5,973 nucleotides of DNA from an uncultured Bacilli bacterium. GTDB taxonomy: Bacteria > Bacillota_I > Bacilli_A > RFN20 > CAG-826. The position numbers and the translations under genes are program-made. The stretch covers positions 1 through 5,973 of the forward strand of contig CALVRY010000070.1 of assembly GCA_944358755.1 (NCBI GenBank), written 5' to 3'. The notes under the pieces are model-generated. The model saw only the letters and a list, made by a program, of their open reading frames with translations, was not told the DNA's origin and made no database searches. Below, piece by piece: positions 1-5,973 of this stretch (within the stretch, counting starts at the first letter, position 1; every line of letters starts with the position of its first letter).

Positions 1-4
1 AGAA

Positions 5-13
5 AAGTGCTAA
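5..13 (-). promoter_or_regulatory. Probable half of a CIRCE operator (HrcA binding site), cut by the window edge
   Basis: On the minus strand the bases read TTAGCACTT, which matches 8 of 9 positions of the left arm of CIRCE (TTAGCACTC-N9-GAGTGCTAA), the inverted repeat bound by the heat-shock repressor HrcA. It begins 5 bases after the hemW stop codon. In many Bacillota hrcA directly follows hemW and is preceded by CIRCE, so both position and orientation are as expected. The second arm would fall outside the window and cannot be seen, so this is a half-site call supported mainly by context. Confidence 0.55.
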
Positions 14-18
14 AAAAA

Positions 19-1131
19 TCAAATAATTTCTTTAAGAATTAAATCAAGTTTTATAAGACCTTCATCGGAGCAAAAAACTCTATTATTTTCTACAATTATT
101 AAATTATTTTCTAGGAATATTTCAATTTTCCCGGAAAAATCATCAAAAAACCTAGTTTTAAACAAAATTTCGTATGTTTTTAATAAAAACCCCTGCTTTT
201 TTCGCAAATTGCATAGTAAAAAATATATTTTATTATCATTTTTTGTAATTAATTCTTTTTCCAAATTACGTTTCCCCTGTAAGTAGGAAGTTAAGTTTGA
301 ATAATTTTTATATCGATAAGGATAAATATATCCACTTGCGCCAACTCCTAAACCAATATATTCTTCATCGTTCCAATAAGTTAAATTATGCTTACTTTCA
401 TAGCCAGGTTTTGCAAAATTACTAACTTCATATCTTTCAAAACCATGTTTTCTTAAAAAATCTAAAATAGTGTCATAAAATTCACGAGATAAGTCTTCAT
501 CAATTTCTTTATATCCTTTTACATAAAAAATCGACATAGGATTAACTGAAAGGCTATAAGTTGAAATATGGTTAATATCTAATTTAATAAAATTATTTAG
601 ATCTTTTAAAAGTTCATCTTTATTTTGACCTGGTAAACCATAAATTAAATCAATATTGATATTATTTATGTATTTTTTTACTGTTTTTATCAAATTAAAG
701 TAATTTATATGATAATTTCGATTAATAGTTTCAAGAATTTTTTCGTTAAAACTTTGAATTCCAATAGAAATTCGATTAATTCCTGCACTTTTAAATAATC
801 TTAGTTTATTTTCATCAAGAGATTCGGGATTAGCTTCAATTGTGAATTCATAATTTGTATTAAAATTAATTAAAAGTTTAACTTTTTTAAGTAATTTAGT
901 TAAATCTTTAATTGATAAACAGCTTGGTGTTCCTCCACCAATATAAATTGTTTTAAATTTATAATTTCCAGCAATTAATTCATTTAAATCTCTAATTAAT
1001 TGATTTACATATCCAAACTTAAAAATGTCCTTACTTATGAATTTAGTAAAATCGCAATAAGGACATATTGAATCGCAAAAAGGAATGTGGATATATAAAC
1101 TATTTATCTTTGTTTTCTTTTTCGTATTCAT
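19..1131 (-). CDS. hemW: HemW, radical SAM heme chaperone (formerly annotated as oxygen-independent coproporphyrinogen oxidase-like)
   Basis: Radical SAM protein of the HemN/HemW family. HemW proteins bind heme and hand it to target proteins; they are not thought to oxidise coproporphyrinogen. With the start at 1131 the protein has 370 residues, the usual size. The [4Fe-4S] cluster motif CxxxCxxC is C19, C23 and C26, followed by DF, as in HemW rather than the CxxCxC ending of true HemN. The SAM-binding GGGTPS is at 65-70, with IEANPES at 98-104. HNLTYW at 248-253 is the HNxxYW motif characteristic of HemW. An in-frame ATG at 1164 would give 381 residues but doubles the overlap with the upstream gene. 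The 1131 ATG puts the usual short leader before LYIHIPFC. Neither start has a clear Shine-Dalgarno sequence, so expression may depend on translational coupling to the overlapping membrane-protein gene. It stops with TGA. The family call is firm; the start is less so. Confidence 0.94.
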   Translation of the reverse strand: MNTKKKTKINSLYIHIPFCDSICPYCDFTKFISKDIFKFGYVNQLIRDLNELIAGNYKFKTIYIGGGTPSCLSIKDLTKLLKKVKLLINFNTNYEFTIEANPESLDENKLRLFKSAGINRISIGIQSFNEKILETINRNYHINYFNLIKTVKKYINNINIDLIYGLPGQNKDELLKDLNNFIKLDINHISTYSLSVNPMSIFYVKGYKEIDEDLSREFYDTILDFLRKHGFERYEVSNFAKPGYESKHNLTYWNDEEYIGLGVGASGYIYPYRYKNYSNLTSYLQGKRNLEKELITKNDNKIYFLLCNLRKKQGFLLKTYEILFKTRFFDDFSGKIEIFLENNLIIVENNRVFCSDEGLIKLDLILKEII

Positions 1132-1360
1132 CAAATTGTTTTTGAGTTTCAGGATCTTCAACATCTTCTAAAAATCTACTGAGATTTTCGTTCGCTAATG
1201 TTTTTTCATCAGGTTTTTCTTCTTTATCTTTATTTTTATTGATAACAAATTTAGATAAGAGGAATACGCCAAGAGCTAAAACGCCAAAAATTATGACAAT
1301 AAATAAGAATATTGCCCATGGTTGATTAATCCAGTCATCAAATACTCTAATTGGTAACAT
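1100..1360 (-). CDS. Small single-pass membrane protein of unknown function
   Basis: This 86-residue protein belongs to no family I recognise. After a short N-terminal segment (MLPIRVFDDWINQP) comes one strongly hydrophobic stretch at about residues 15-40, long enough for one membrane span. It is followed by K/N-rich residues (KNKDKEEK) and a charged, hydrophilic tail rich in Asp, Glu and Lys. Positive charges just after the span predict an N-out, C-in topology with the roughly 45-residue tail in the cytoplasm. There is no cleavable signal-peptide pattern. The gene is real by context: a strong AAAGAGGTG ribosome binding site sits at optimal spacing, it starts 13 bases after the stop of the Fic-like gene, and its 3' end overlaps the hemW start by 32 bases. 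This makes it the middle gene of a three-gene transcription unit. It might anchor or sense something for the Fic-like protein, but that is only inferred from adjacency. Confidence 0.85.
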   Translation of the reverse strand: MLPIRVFDDWINQPWAIFLFIVIIFGVLALGVFLLSKFVINKNKDKEEKPDEKTLANENLSRFLEDVEDPETQKQFDEYEKENKDK

Positions 1361-1366
1361 TTAAAA

Positions 1367-1375
1367 CACCTCTTT
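1367..1375 (-). promoter_or_regulatory. Strong ribosome binding site for the small membrane protein
   Basis: The minus strand reads AAAGAGGTG, followed by TTTTAA and the ATG at 1360. This is an extended match to the anti-Shine-Dalgarno sequence at normal spacing. Its first bases overlap the TAA stop of the upstream Fic-like gene (1376-1374), so ribosomes finishing that gene are placed directly on this site. This supports both the start choice and an operon. Confidence 0.85.
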
Positions 1376-3041
1376 AATTTCTCTTTACAGGAAGATATAC
1401 GAATTTTTTCTTTAATAATTCTTTTTTATAGTAGCCTAACAAAACTAAATTATTCATGCTACTTCTTGCCGTTTCATAGGCACAACCAACGCATTTTTTG
1501 TATTGATCAACAGTATAATACATTCCGATTGTGCAATGACGTGCGTAGAAATAAGCTTGTCCATGGGATAAATTTGGATTCATTTCCATTAGATGCTCTT
1601 CAAGTCTTGTGGCTTCATCTTCAGTTAAGCCGGTTGGAACGTTAGAAATTGCAATACTTTGAGCAAAATTAACTTTATCTGAACCATTTAATGTTGGTTG
1701 AACTGGTTTGACTAAATCCTCATAAGCTTTAATTTCTTCTTCGGTTCTACCGACTGAGATATCTTTTTCTTCATGTTTTGGCTCTTCAACAACATTTTCA
1801 ACGTGTTCTGGAGTTTCTTCAAATATAGGTGCGACAGTTTCTTCTTGTTCTACAACCGGTTCTGGTATAGTTTCATCAACTTTTTCTTCATGAACTGGTT
1901 CTACAAACATTTCTTGAACAGTTTCGCCTCTTAACTCTTCATGTGTAAGAGGTTCTTTTTCAATAAATGATTTTTCAATTGTTGGAATTGCTGTAGTTTC
2001 AGCTCCGCTTTCAAAAATAGGTTCTTTTTGCTCGCGAATTGGCTCTGGATCAGCTTGATAAAGTTCCTTTTTAATCGTTATATTTTGTGATTCTACGATA
2101 TCATCTGCAATACGATCAGTTAGTGGTTCAATCTTATCTAAAACATAGTTAATTAAATAAGTTAAATCATAATATTTTTGACAATCAGCAATTTTACTTT
2201 CAAGCTCGTCCTTATTTTCAAGTAATGCTTCAAAAGATAATAAAGCAGCTACGGAACTAATATCGTTATAAGCGAGAACTTTTTTAAGCATTAATAATGC
2301 GATTTCTTCGCTATAATTTTCAAATGGTCTGATGTAATAAATGTAATAGAATGTTGCTACTGCTTTAACAATCAAGCTTTGGTTATCATAATTTATGAAA
2401 CGTATTAATTGATTGACTGAATTTTCAATGTTTTGAGGCGCAACACCTATCTTTAATCTGCCAATACTATAGCCATTATATTTATTAGTATCAGTTTTAC
2501 GATAATATTCGGTTAAATCTTCAGTTCCCATTAATTTGGAATAGAAATTTCCGAGTGTATTTTCATCGATATCTTGAAGATAATTTTCTTCAATATCTTG
2601 TAAACAAGAATAATATCTTTGAATTATTGTTTGATCAGTTGGTAAATTGAATGTAATTGTACCATCAATTATTCCATCTAAAACTGTATCTTGGATATCA
2701 ATTTTGTATTTTCTTGCGATATATCTTAAGATTTTTTTATAAGTTTTATTTTTAAAATATTCATTAGCTAAATTTCTTTGAAGTTTTGAATATTTATTTA
2801 AAATTGATATTAATTTTCTTTCAAAATTATTAATTTTCTTTGAAATATTTGGTGTTAAACAGACTGAAAAACGCGTTGAATCATAATTTGTTAATGTCAA
2901 AGTTTCATAAAAAGCTTTTCTATATTCGATAACTTGTGACCAAATTCCATCAACTAAAGGAGTTTTCATCTCTCTTATAACATCATTTTTTGTAGCATAT
3001 ATTTCATTGCTAAATTTTTTTATGAATTCATTAACAGCCAT
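1374..3041 (-). CDS. Fic-fold protein with a degenerate active site, acidic linker and C-terminal winged-helix domain
   Basis: This 555-residue cytoplasmic protein is without catalytic function that I can assign. Residues 160-275 follow the Fic (AMP-transfer) layout: a helix like the family's LHxxLMG (NFYSKLMG, 165-172), a YSIGRLKIG strand region, VNQLIRFIN (209-217), then a hydrophobic helix ending in RPFENYSEE (238-246). That last stretch aligns with the catalytic HPFxDGNGR, but the His is Arg, the phosphate-binding DGNG is NYSE, and the final Arg is Glu, so adenylylation looks impossible. Residues about 330-430 are a disordered Glu/Pro/Val linker with recurring EPxHEEK and xPIFE motifs. 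Residues 471-555 form a winged-helix-like domain (TVDQYKK, then YETARSSMNNLVLLGYY), similar to the C-terminal domain of many Fic proteins. AAAGGA lies 10 bases before the start and a promoter lies upstream. The Fic assignment is by eye. The C-terminal domain supports it, but a novel helical family remains possible. Confidence 0.7.
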   Translation of the reverse strand: MAVNEFIKKFSNEIYATKNDVIREMKTPLVDGIWSQVIEYRKAFYETLTLTNYDSTRFSVCLTPNISKKINNFERKLISILNKYSKLQRNLANEYFKNKTYKKILRYIARKYKIDIQDTVLDGIIDGTITFNLPTDQTIIQRYYSCLQDIEENYLQDIDENTLGNFYSKLMGTEDLTEYYRKTDTNKYNGYSIGRLKIGVAPQNIENSVNQLIRFINYDNQSLIVKAVATFYYIYYIRPFENYSEEIALLMLKKVLAYNDISSVAALLSFEALLENKDELESKIADCQKYYDLTYLINYVLDKIEPLTDRIADDIVESQNITIKKELYQADPEPIREQKEPIFESGAETTAIPTIEKSFIEKEPLTHEELRGETVQEMFVEPVHEEKVDETIPEPVVEQEETVAPIFEETPEHVENVVEEPKHEEKDISVGRTEEEIKAYEDLVKPVQPTLNGSDKVNFAQSIAISNVPTGLTEDEATRLEEHLMEMNPNLSHGQAYFYARHCTIGMYYTVDQYKKCVGCAYETARSSMNNLVLLGYYKKELLKKKFVYLPVKRN

Positions 3042-3051
3042 AATTAATTAT

Positions 3052-3057
3052 TCCTTT
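3052..3057 (-). promoter_or_regulatory. Ribosome binding site of the Fic-like gene
   Basis: AAAGGA on the minus strand is followed by 10 bases (ATAATTAATT) and the ATG at 3041. The spacing is slightly long but usable. It fixes the start of the Fic-like gene at MAVNEF. Confidence 0.7.
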
Positions 3058-3069
3058 AAATATATGTAA

Positions 3070-3098
3070 ATTATAAAATTTAAAACTATTTATTACAA
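3070..3098 (-). promoter_or_regulatory. Sigma-A-type promoter for the Fic-like/membrane protein/hemW unit
   Basis: On the minus strand TTGTAA (3098-3093, 4 of 6 matches to TTGACA) is separated by exactly 17 bases from a perfect TATAAT (3075-3070). Transcription would begin near 3063, giving a leader of about 20 bases that holds only the AAAGGA ribosome binding site. It lies in the single real intergenic gap of the window, just downstream of a four-unit direct-repeat array. AT-rich DNA yields chance -10 boxes, but the exact spacing and location make this one credible. Confidence 0.68.
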
Positions 3099-3102
3099 TG
3101 AA

Positions 3103-3146
3103 TATTTACTAATTATCTACTAGTTAACTACCAAAAATCTACAAAT
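3103..3146 (-). repeat. Four tandem 11-bp direct repeats upstream of the promoter, operator-like
   Basis: Read on the minus strand, four consecutive 11-mers are ATTTGTAGATT, TTTGGTAGTTA, ACTAGTAGATA and ATTAGTAAATA. They match a consensus ATTAGTAGATA at 9, 8, 10 and 10 of 11 positions. The GTAG core recurs at 3142, 3131 and 3120, and as GTAA at 3109, always 11 bases apart, about one helical turn. A weaker fifth unit (7 of 11) reaches into the lepA stop region at 3157-3147. The array ends 4 bases before the -35 box. The spacing resembles operators of OmpR/PhoB-type response regulators, but the bound protein is unknown. Confidence 0.55.
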
Positions 3147-3148
3147 TA

Positions 3149-4963
3149 TCAACTTTCATCGTCATCTATGCTTAAAAGTGACATAAAAGCTTCTTGAGGG
3201 ACGTCGACTGATCCAATTGACTTCATACGTTTTTTACCCTCTTTTTGTTTCTCTAAAAGTTTCTTTTTCCTAGTGATATCACCACCATAACATTTAGCCA
3301 AAACATCTTTTCTTACTGCTTTTATATCTGCACGAGCAATAATTTTTCCATTTATAGCAGCTTGTACAGGAATTTCAAATTGTTGTCTTGGGATAACTTC
3401 TTTTAATTTGGAGACAATCTTCAAACCACGTTGATAAGCGAATGGTTTATAAACAATAGAACTTAAAGCATCTATCACTTCTCCATTTAATAAAATATCC
3501 ATTTTTGAAAGATTACTTTCTTTATAATCTGCAAATTCGTAATCTAAACTTGCATAACCTTTAGTGTAGGATTTCAATTTATCAAAAAAGTTAAAAATAA
3601 TTTCGCTTAGTGGCATGTCGTAAGTGAGAATCATTCTTGTATCATCAAAATATTCTAAATTTTTATAAATACCCCTTCTATCTTGGCAAAGTTGCATAAC
3701 CGGACCAATATAATCTTTTGGCATCATAATTTCTGCTTTAACAAATGGCTCTTCAATGTGAGCAATTGTTGTTAAATCAGGTAATTCGCTAGGATTACTG
3801 AGTTCGAATTCTTCTCCGTTTGTCAAACAAACCTTATAAATAACGCTTGGTGCAGTCAAAATTAAGTCTAAATTATATTCTCTTTCAAGTCTTTCTTGGA
3901 TAACATCCATGTGTAAAAGGCCTAAAAATCCGCATCTAAAGCCAAATCCTAAAGCTTGAGAAGTTTCTGGTTCAAAACGTAAAGATGCATCATTAAGAGA
4001 TAATTTTTCAAGTGCTTCTTTTAAATCTTCATACTTTTTAGAATCGCTTGGATAAATTCCACAATAAACCATTGGATTTATCTTTTTATAACCTGGTAAA
4101 GGCAATAAAGCAGGTTTATTTTTTAAAGTGATTGTATCACCAACTCGCACTTCTTTAATATCTTTGATTTGTGCGCATAAATAACCAACTTCGCCACAAT
4201 ATAAAGCATCAGTTTGCATTTCTTTTGGTGTTCGAATACCAAGTTCTGTGACTAAAAAATCGGCACCAGAGCGCATTAAATGGATTGTATCTCCAACTTT
4301 TACTGTGCCTTCTTTGATTCTAATTAATACAACAACACCACGATAAGAATCGTAATATGAGTCAAAAATAAGTGCTTTTAAAGGTGCATCATTACTTCCG
4401 CTTGGAGCAGGAATATCGCTTACTATTCTTTCTAAAACATCGCGAATATTATCACCAGTTTTGGCACTAACTGGAATTGCCGAATCTCCATCTAGTCCAA
4501 TTCTTTTACTAATTTCATCTTTACAAGCATCAACTCTTGCACTTGCTAAATCGATTTTGTTAATAACGGGAACGATTTCTAGATTGTTATCAATAGCAAG
4601 ATACATATTAGCTAAAGTTTGAGCCTCTACTCCTTGAGTTGCATCAATTACTAAAATTGCGCCTTCACATGCGGCTAAAGATCTACTAACTTCATAAGTA
4701 AAATCGACGTGCCCTGGAGTGTCGATTAAATTAAAAATATAATCGTTTCCATCAAGTGAATGATAATTTACAGTAACAGCATTTAATTTAATCGTAATTC
4801 CTCTTTCTCTTTCAAGATCCATATCATCAAGAATTTGGGATTTCATCTCTCTTTTTTCAATAGTTTCAGTAAGCTCTAAAATGCGATCACAAAGAGTCGA
4901 TTTACCATGATCGATATGCGCAATTACACTAAAATTTCTAATTTTTGATTGATCATATTTCAT
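3149..4963 (-). CDS. lepA: Elongation factor 4 (LepA), ribosome back-translocating GTPase
   Basis: LepA/EF4 is a translational GTPase that binds the ribosome and acts in elongation or ribosome assembly under stress. From the ATG at 4963 it has 604 residues, normal for the family. The GTPase motifs are all present: P-loop AHIDHGKST (15-23), RGITIK in switch I, DTPGH (81-85) with the catalytic His, NKID (135-138) and SAK (166-168). EF-G-like domains follow. The LepA-specific C-terminal region is intact, with AKCYGGDITRKK and a Lys-rich stretch at about 556-581 and VPQEAFMSLL near the end. An alternative in-frame ATG at 4981 adds six residues (MIYLSS). I prefer 4963 because MKYDQSKIRNF resembles known LepA starts. 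Neither has a Shine-Dalgarno sequence. It lies 3-21 bases after the helicase stop, suggesting cotranscription. It ends in TGA directly followed by TAA. Confidence 0.96.
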   Translation of the reverse strand: MKYDQSKIRNFSVIAHIDHGKSTLCDRILELTETIEKREMKSQILDDMDLERERGITIKLNAVTVNYHSLDGNDYIFNLIDTPGHVDFTYEVSRSLAACEGAILVIDATQGVEAQTLANMYLAIDNNLEIVPVINKIDLASARVDACKDEISKRIGLDGDSAIPVSAKTGDNIRDVLERIVSDIPAPSGSNDAPLKALIFDSYYDSYRGVVVLIRIKEGTVKVGDTIHLMRSGADFLVTELGIRTPKEMQTDALYCGEVGYLCAQIKDIKEVRVGDTITLKNKPALLPLPGYKKINPMVYCGIYPSDSKKYEDLKEALEKLSLNDASLRFEPETSQALGFGFRCGFLGLLHMDVIQERLEREYNLDLILTAPSVIYKVCLTNGEEFELSNPSELPDLTTIAHIEEPFVKAEIMMPKDYIGPVMQLCQDRRGIYKNLEYFDDTRMILTYDMPLSEIIFNFFDKLKSYTKGYASLDYEFADYKESNLSKMDILLNGEVIDALSSIVYKPFAYQRGLKIVSKLKEVIPRQQFEIPVQAAINGKIIARADIKAVRKDVLAKCYGGDITRKKKLLEKQKEGKKRMKSIGSVDVPQEAFMSLLSIDDDES

Positions 4964-4976
4964 ACTTGACAAGTAT
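4962..4976. other. 15-bp palindrome over the lepA start region
   Basis: The plus strand reads ATACTTGACAAGTAT, a perfect inverted repeat with 7-base arms around one central base. It lies between the two candidate lepA start codons (4981 and 4963) and includes two bases of the latter. In RNA it could fold only as a weak 5-bp stem with a 5-base loop. It could be a protein-binding site or a chance palindrome. Confidence 0.35.
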
Positions 4977-4984
4977 ATCATTAT

Positions 4985-5973
4985 TTATTTTTTATAAAAA
5001 GAATTTAGAGTTTCAATAAGTTCATTACTATTTGAAATTTTGACTTGGTTTTTGAAATGCTTATCTAAAACAACACGATAATTTGTTTGTTTGTACCTAT
5101 TATCGATTATTAAAGCTGCACCTTTATCGTTTTCAGTACGTATTACTCGCCCTATCGCTTGTAAAACTTTGTTTAAACCTGGGTTTAAATAGGCAAAATC
5201 GTAACCATTCATGTCTTTCGCAGTATAAAAATCTTTAATTAGATTGTTTTCAAAATTAACTTGAGGCAGACCAACTCCAACTATTACTACTCCAATCAAT
5301 CTATCGCCAACCAAGTCAATACTTTCGGCAAAAGAACCACTTATGGCACAAACTCCAATCTTACTTTCTTTTGGAGAAGAAGTAAATTCATCTAAAAATT
5401 TCGTTTTTTCAATATCAGTCATCTCAGAAGTTTGAAAAATAAATCTTTCATCGTTTAAAACGTACTTTTTTAACATTTTAGAATACTCAAAAGATGGCAC
5501 AAAAATTAGATAATTTCCGGTTTTATAAGAAATAAAATCTAATATTTCTTTTGCAACTTCTGGAAGTGTTTTTTCTCTATCTTTGTATTTTATTGAAATT
5601 TTGTCATTGATGATTAAAAGAAAATTATTTGGATCAAATGGAGATGGTAAAGAAATATGTTTTTTATTATTTCGATTTAAAATTACGTTTTCAAAGTAAT
5701 CAATCGGAGTTAATGTAGCACTAAAAAATAAAGTTCCTAAGAATTTAAGTAATGTTTTTTTAATAAATTCACTTGGATCGATGCAAAAAAGTTTAATATC
5801 TAAATTTTCTATATTTTTTGAAAGAATAATCTTAAAACCGTCGTTTAATAAACCATAAATTGTTAAAAATTTATATAAATCTATTAAATAATCATGTGCT
5901 TTTATCAATTTTAAATTAGGATTTTCAGCTTCAATAACGCTTATTTCATTTCTAAAATTTTCAAGATGCGAAA
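4985..5973 (-). CDS. Rad3/XPD/DinG-like superfamily 2 DNA helicase, C-terminal part (5' end outside window)
   Basis: These are the last 328 residues of an ATP-dependent DNA helicase of the DinG/Rad3 group (COG1199-type). The reading frame is open from the window edge; no start codon is inside it. A TTG at 5908 is in frame but is simply an internal Leu. The second RecA-like domain is complete. FSATL (5725-5711) starts it, followed by LIFVPSFEYSKML, then motif V SGSFAESIDLVGDRL (5341-5297), where the Glu and Asp match the family's SEGIDF. Motif VI QAIGRVIR (5161-5138) carries the arginine finger. GYDFAYLNPGLNKV just before motif VI is typical of the Bacillota members. Walker A, the DEAH box and any iron-sulphur cysteines would lie outside the window, so subfamily and dinG-versus-yoaA type cannot be settled. 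The stop is TAA. lepA follows within 3-21 bases, with no terminator between them. Confidence 0.9.
   Translation of the reverse strand, partial: SHLENFRNEISVIEAENPNLKLIKAHDYLIDLYKFLTIYGLLNDGFKIILSKNIENLDIKLFCIDPSEFIKKTLLKFLGTLFFSATLTPIDYFENVILNRNNKKHISLPSPFDPNNFLLIINDKISIKYKDREKTLPEVAKEILDFISYKTGNYLIFVPSFEYSKMLKKYVLNDERFIFQTSEMTDIEKTKFLDEFTSSPKESKIGVCAISGSFAESIDLVGDRLIGVVIVGVGLPQVNFENNLIKDFYTAKDMNGYDFAYLNPGLNKVLQAIGRVIRTENDKGAALIIDNRYKQTNYRVVLDKHFKNQVKISNSNELIETLNSFYKK

Noticed and set aside
12..45. Intrinsic terminator at the hemW end (weak TTCTTTAAGAA inverted repeat and a T-run)
   Set aside because: The arms are 5 bp and nearly all A/T, lie inside the coding end, and are separated from the T-run, so no stable hairpin is expected. 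The T-run leads into the CIRCE-like arm.
1132..1164. hemW starting at the ATG at 1164
   Set aside because: It adds 11 residues (MLKILKLKNNL) not typical of HemW, enlarges the overlap with the upstream gene to 65 bases, and has no properly spaced ribosome binding site. It cannot be fully excluded.
1374..1631. DnaD/replication-initiation domain at the C terminus of the 555-residue protein
   Set aside because: The TVDQYKK...TARSSMNNLVLLGYY pattern fits the winged helix that follows Fic domains better, and I see no DnaD signature.
3121..3130. Palindrome TAGTTAACTA after lepA as a terminator or operator
   Set aside because: It is a perfect 10-bp palindrome, but with no loop, no GC stem and no T-tract. 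It arises where two of the 11-bp repeats abut, which explains it better.
19..4963. Mycoplasma-type code (TGA = Trp)
   Set aside because: All four Trp codons are TGG despite extreme AT content, and reading through TGA would add only one residue (lepA) or three (hemW) before another stop.
4985..5908. Helicase gene starting at the TTG at 5908
   Set aside because: The frame is open upstream for a further 21 codons to the window edge, and the family needs an N-terminal ATPase domain. The TTG is an internal Leu codon of a gene cut by the window.

Overview
This window is strongly AT-rich bacterial DNA. Every gene lies on the minus strand, so the natural reading order runs from high to low coordinates. 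The gene content (LepA/EF4, HemW, a Rad3/DinG-type helicase), the clear AAAGGA and AAAGAGGTG ribosome binding sites and the base composition point to a low-GC Bacillota relative (Bacilli, Erysipelotrichia, RF39 or Acholeplasma-like). All four Trp codons visible in the genes are TGG, and lepA and hemW both end in TGA. This favours the standard bacterial code over the TGA=Trp code of Mycoplasma.

Layout in transcription order: (1) 5973-4985, the C-terminal half of a superfamily 2 Rad3/XPD/DinG-like DNA helicase, which enters from outside the window. (2) 4963 (or 4981)-3149, lepA, starting only 3-21 bases after the helicase stop and so probably cotranscribed with it. (3) 3148-3042, the only real intergenic region. 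It holds four consecutive 11-bp direct repeats followed by a well-formed sigma-A-type promoter. (4) 3041-1374, a 555-residue protein that I read as a Fic-fold protein whose catalytic motif has been erased, carrying a long acidic linker and a C-terminal winged-helix domain. (5) 1360-1100, a small single-pass membrane protein. (6) 1131-19, hemW, overlapping the small gene by 32 bases. (7) At the left edge, just after the hemW stop, lies what looks like one arm of a CIRCE element, the HrcA operator.

In Bacillus subtilis and many relatives the order is lepA-hemW-hrcA-grpE-dnaK. This window keeps the lepA...hemW...(CIRCE) frame but has a two-gene insertion between lepA and hemW with its own promoter. 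The inserted pair, a degenerate Fic protein with a DNA-binding-type tail plus a small membrane protein, is the part most likely to be undescribed. LepA, HemW and the helicase are ordinary family members.

All family calls are by eye, from motifs and remembered family sequences. No database search or structure prediction was run.
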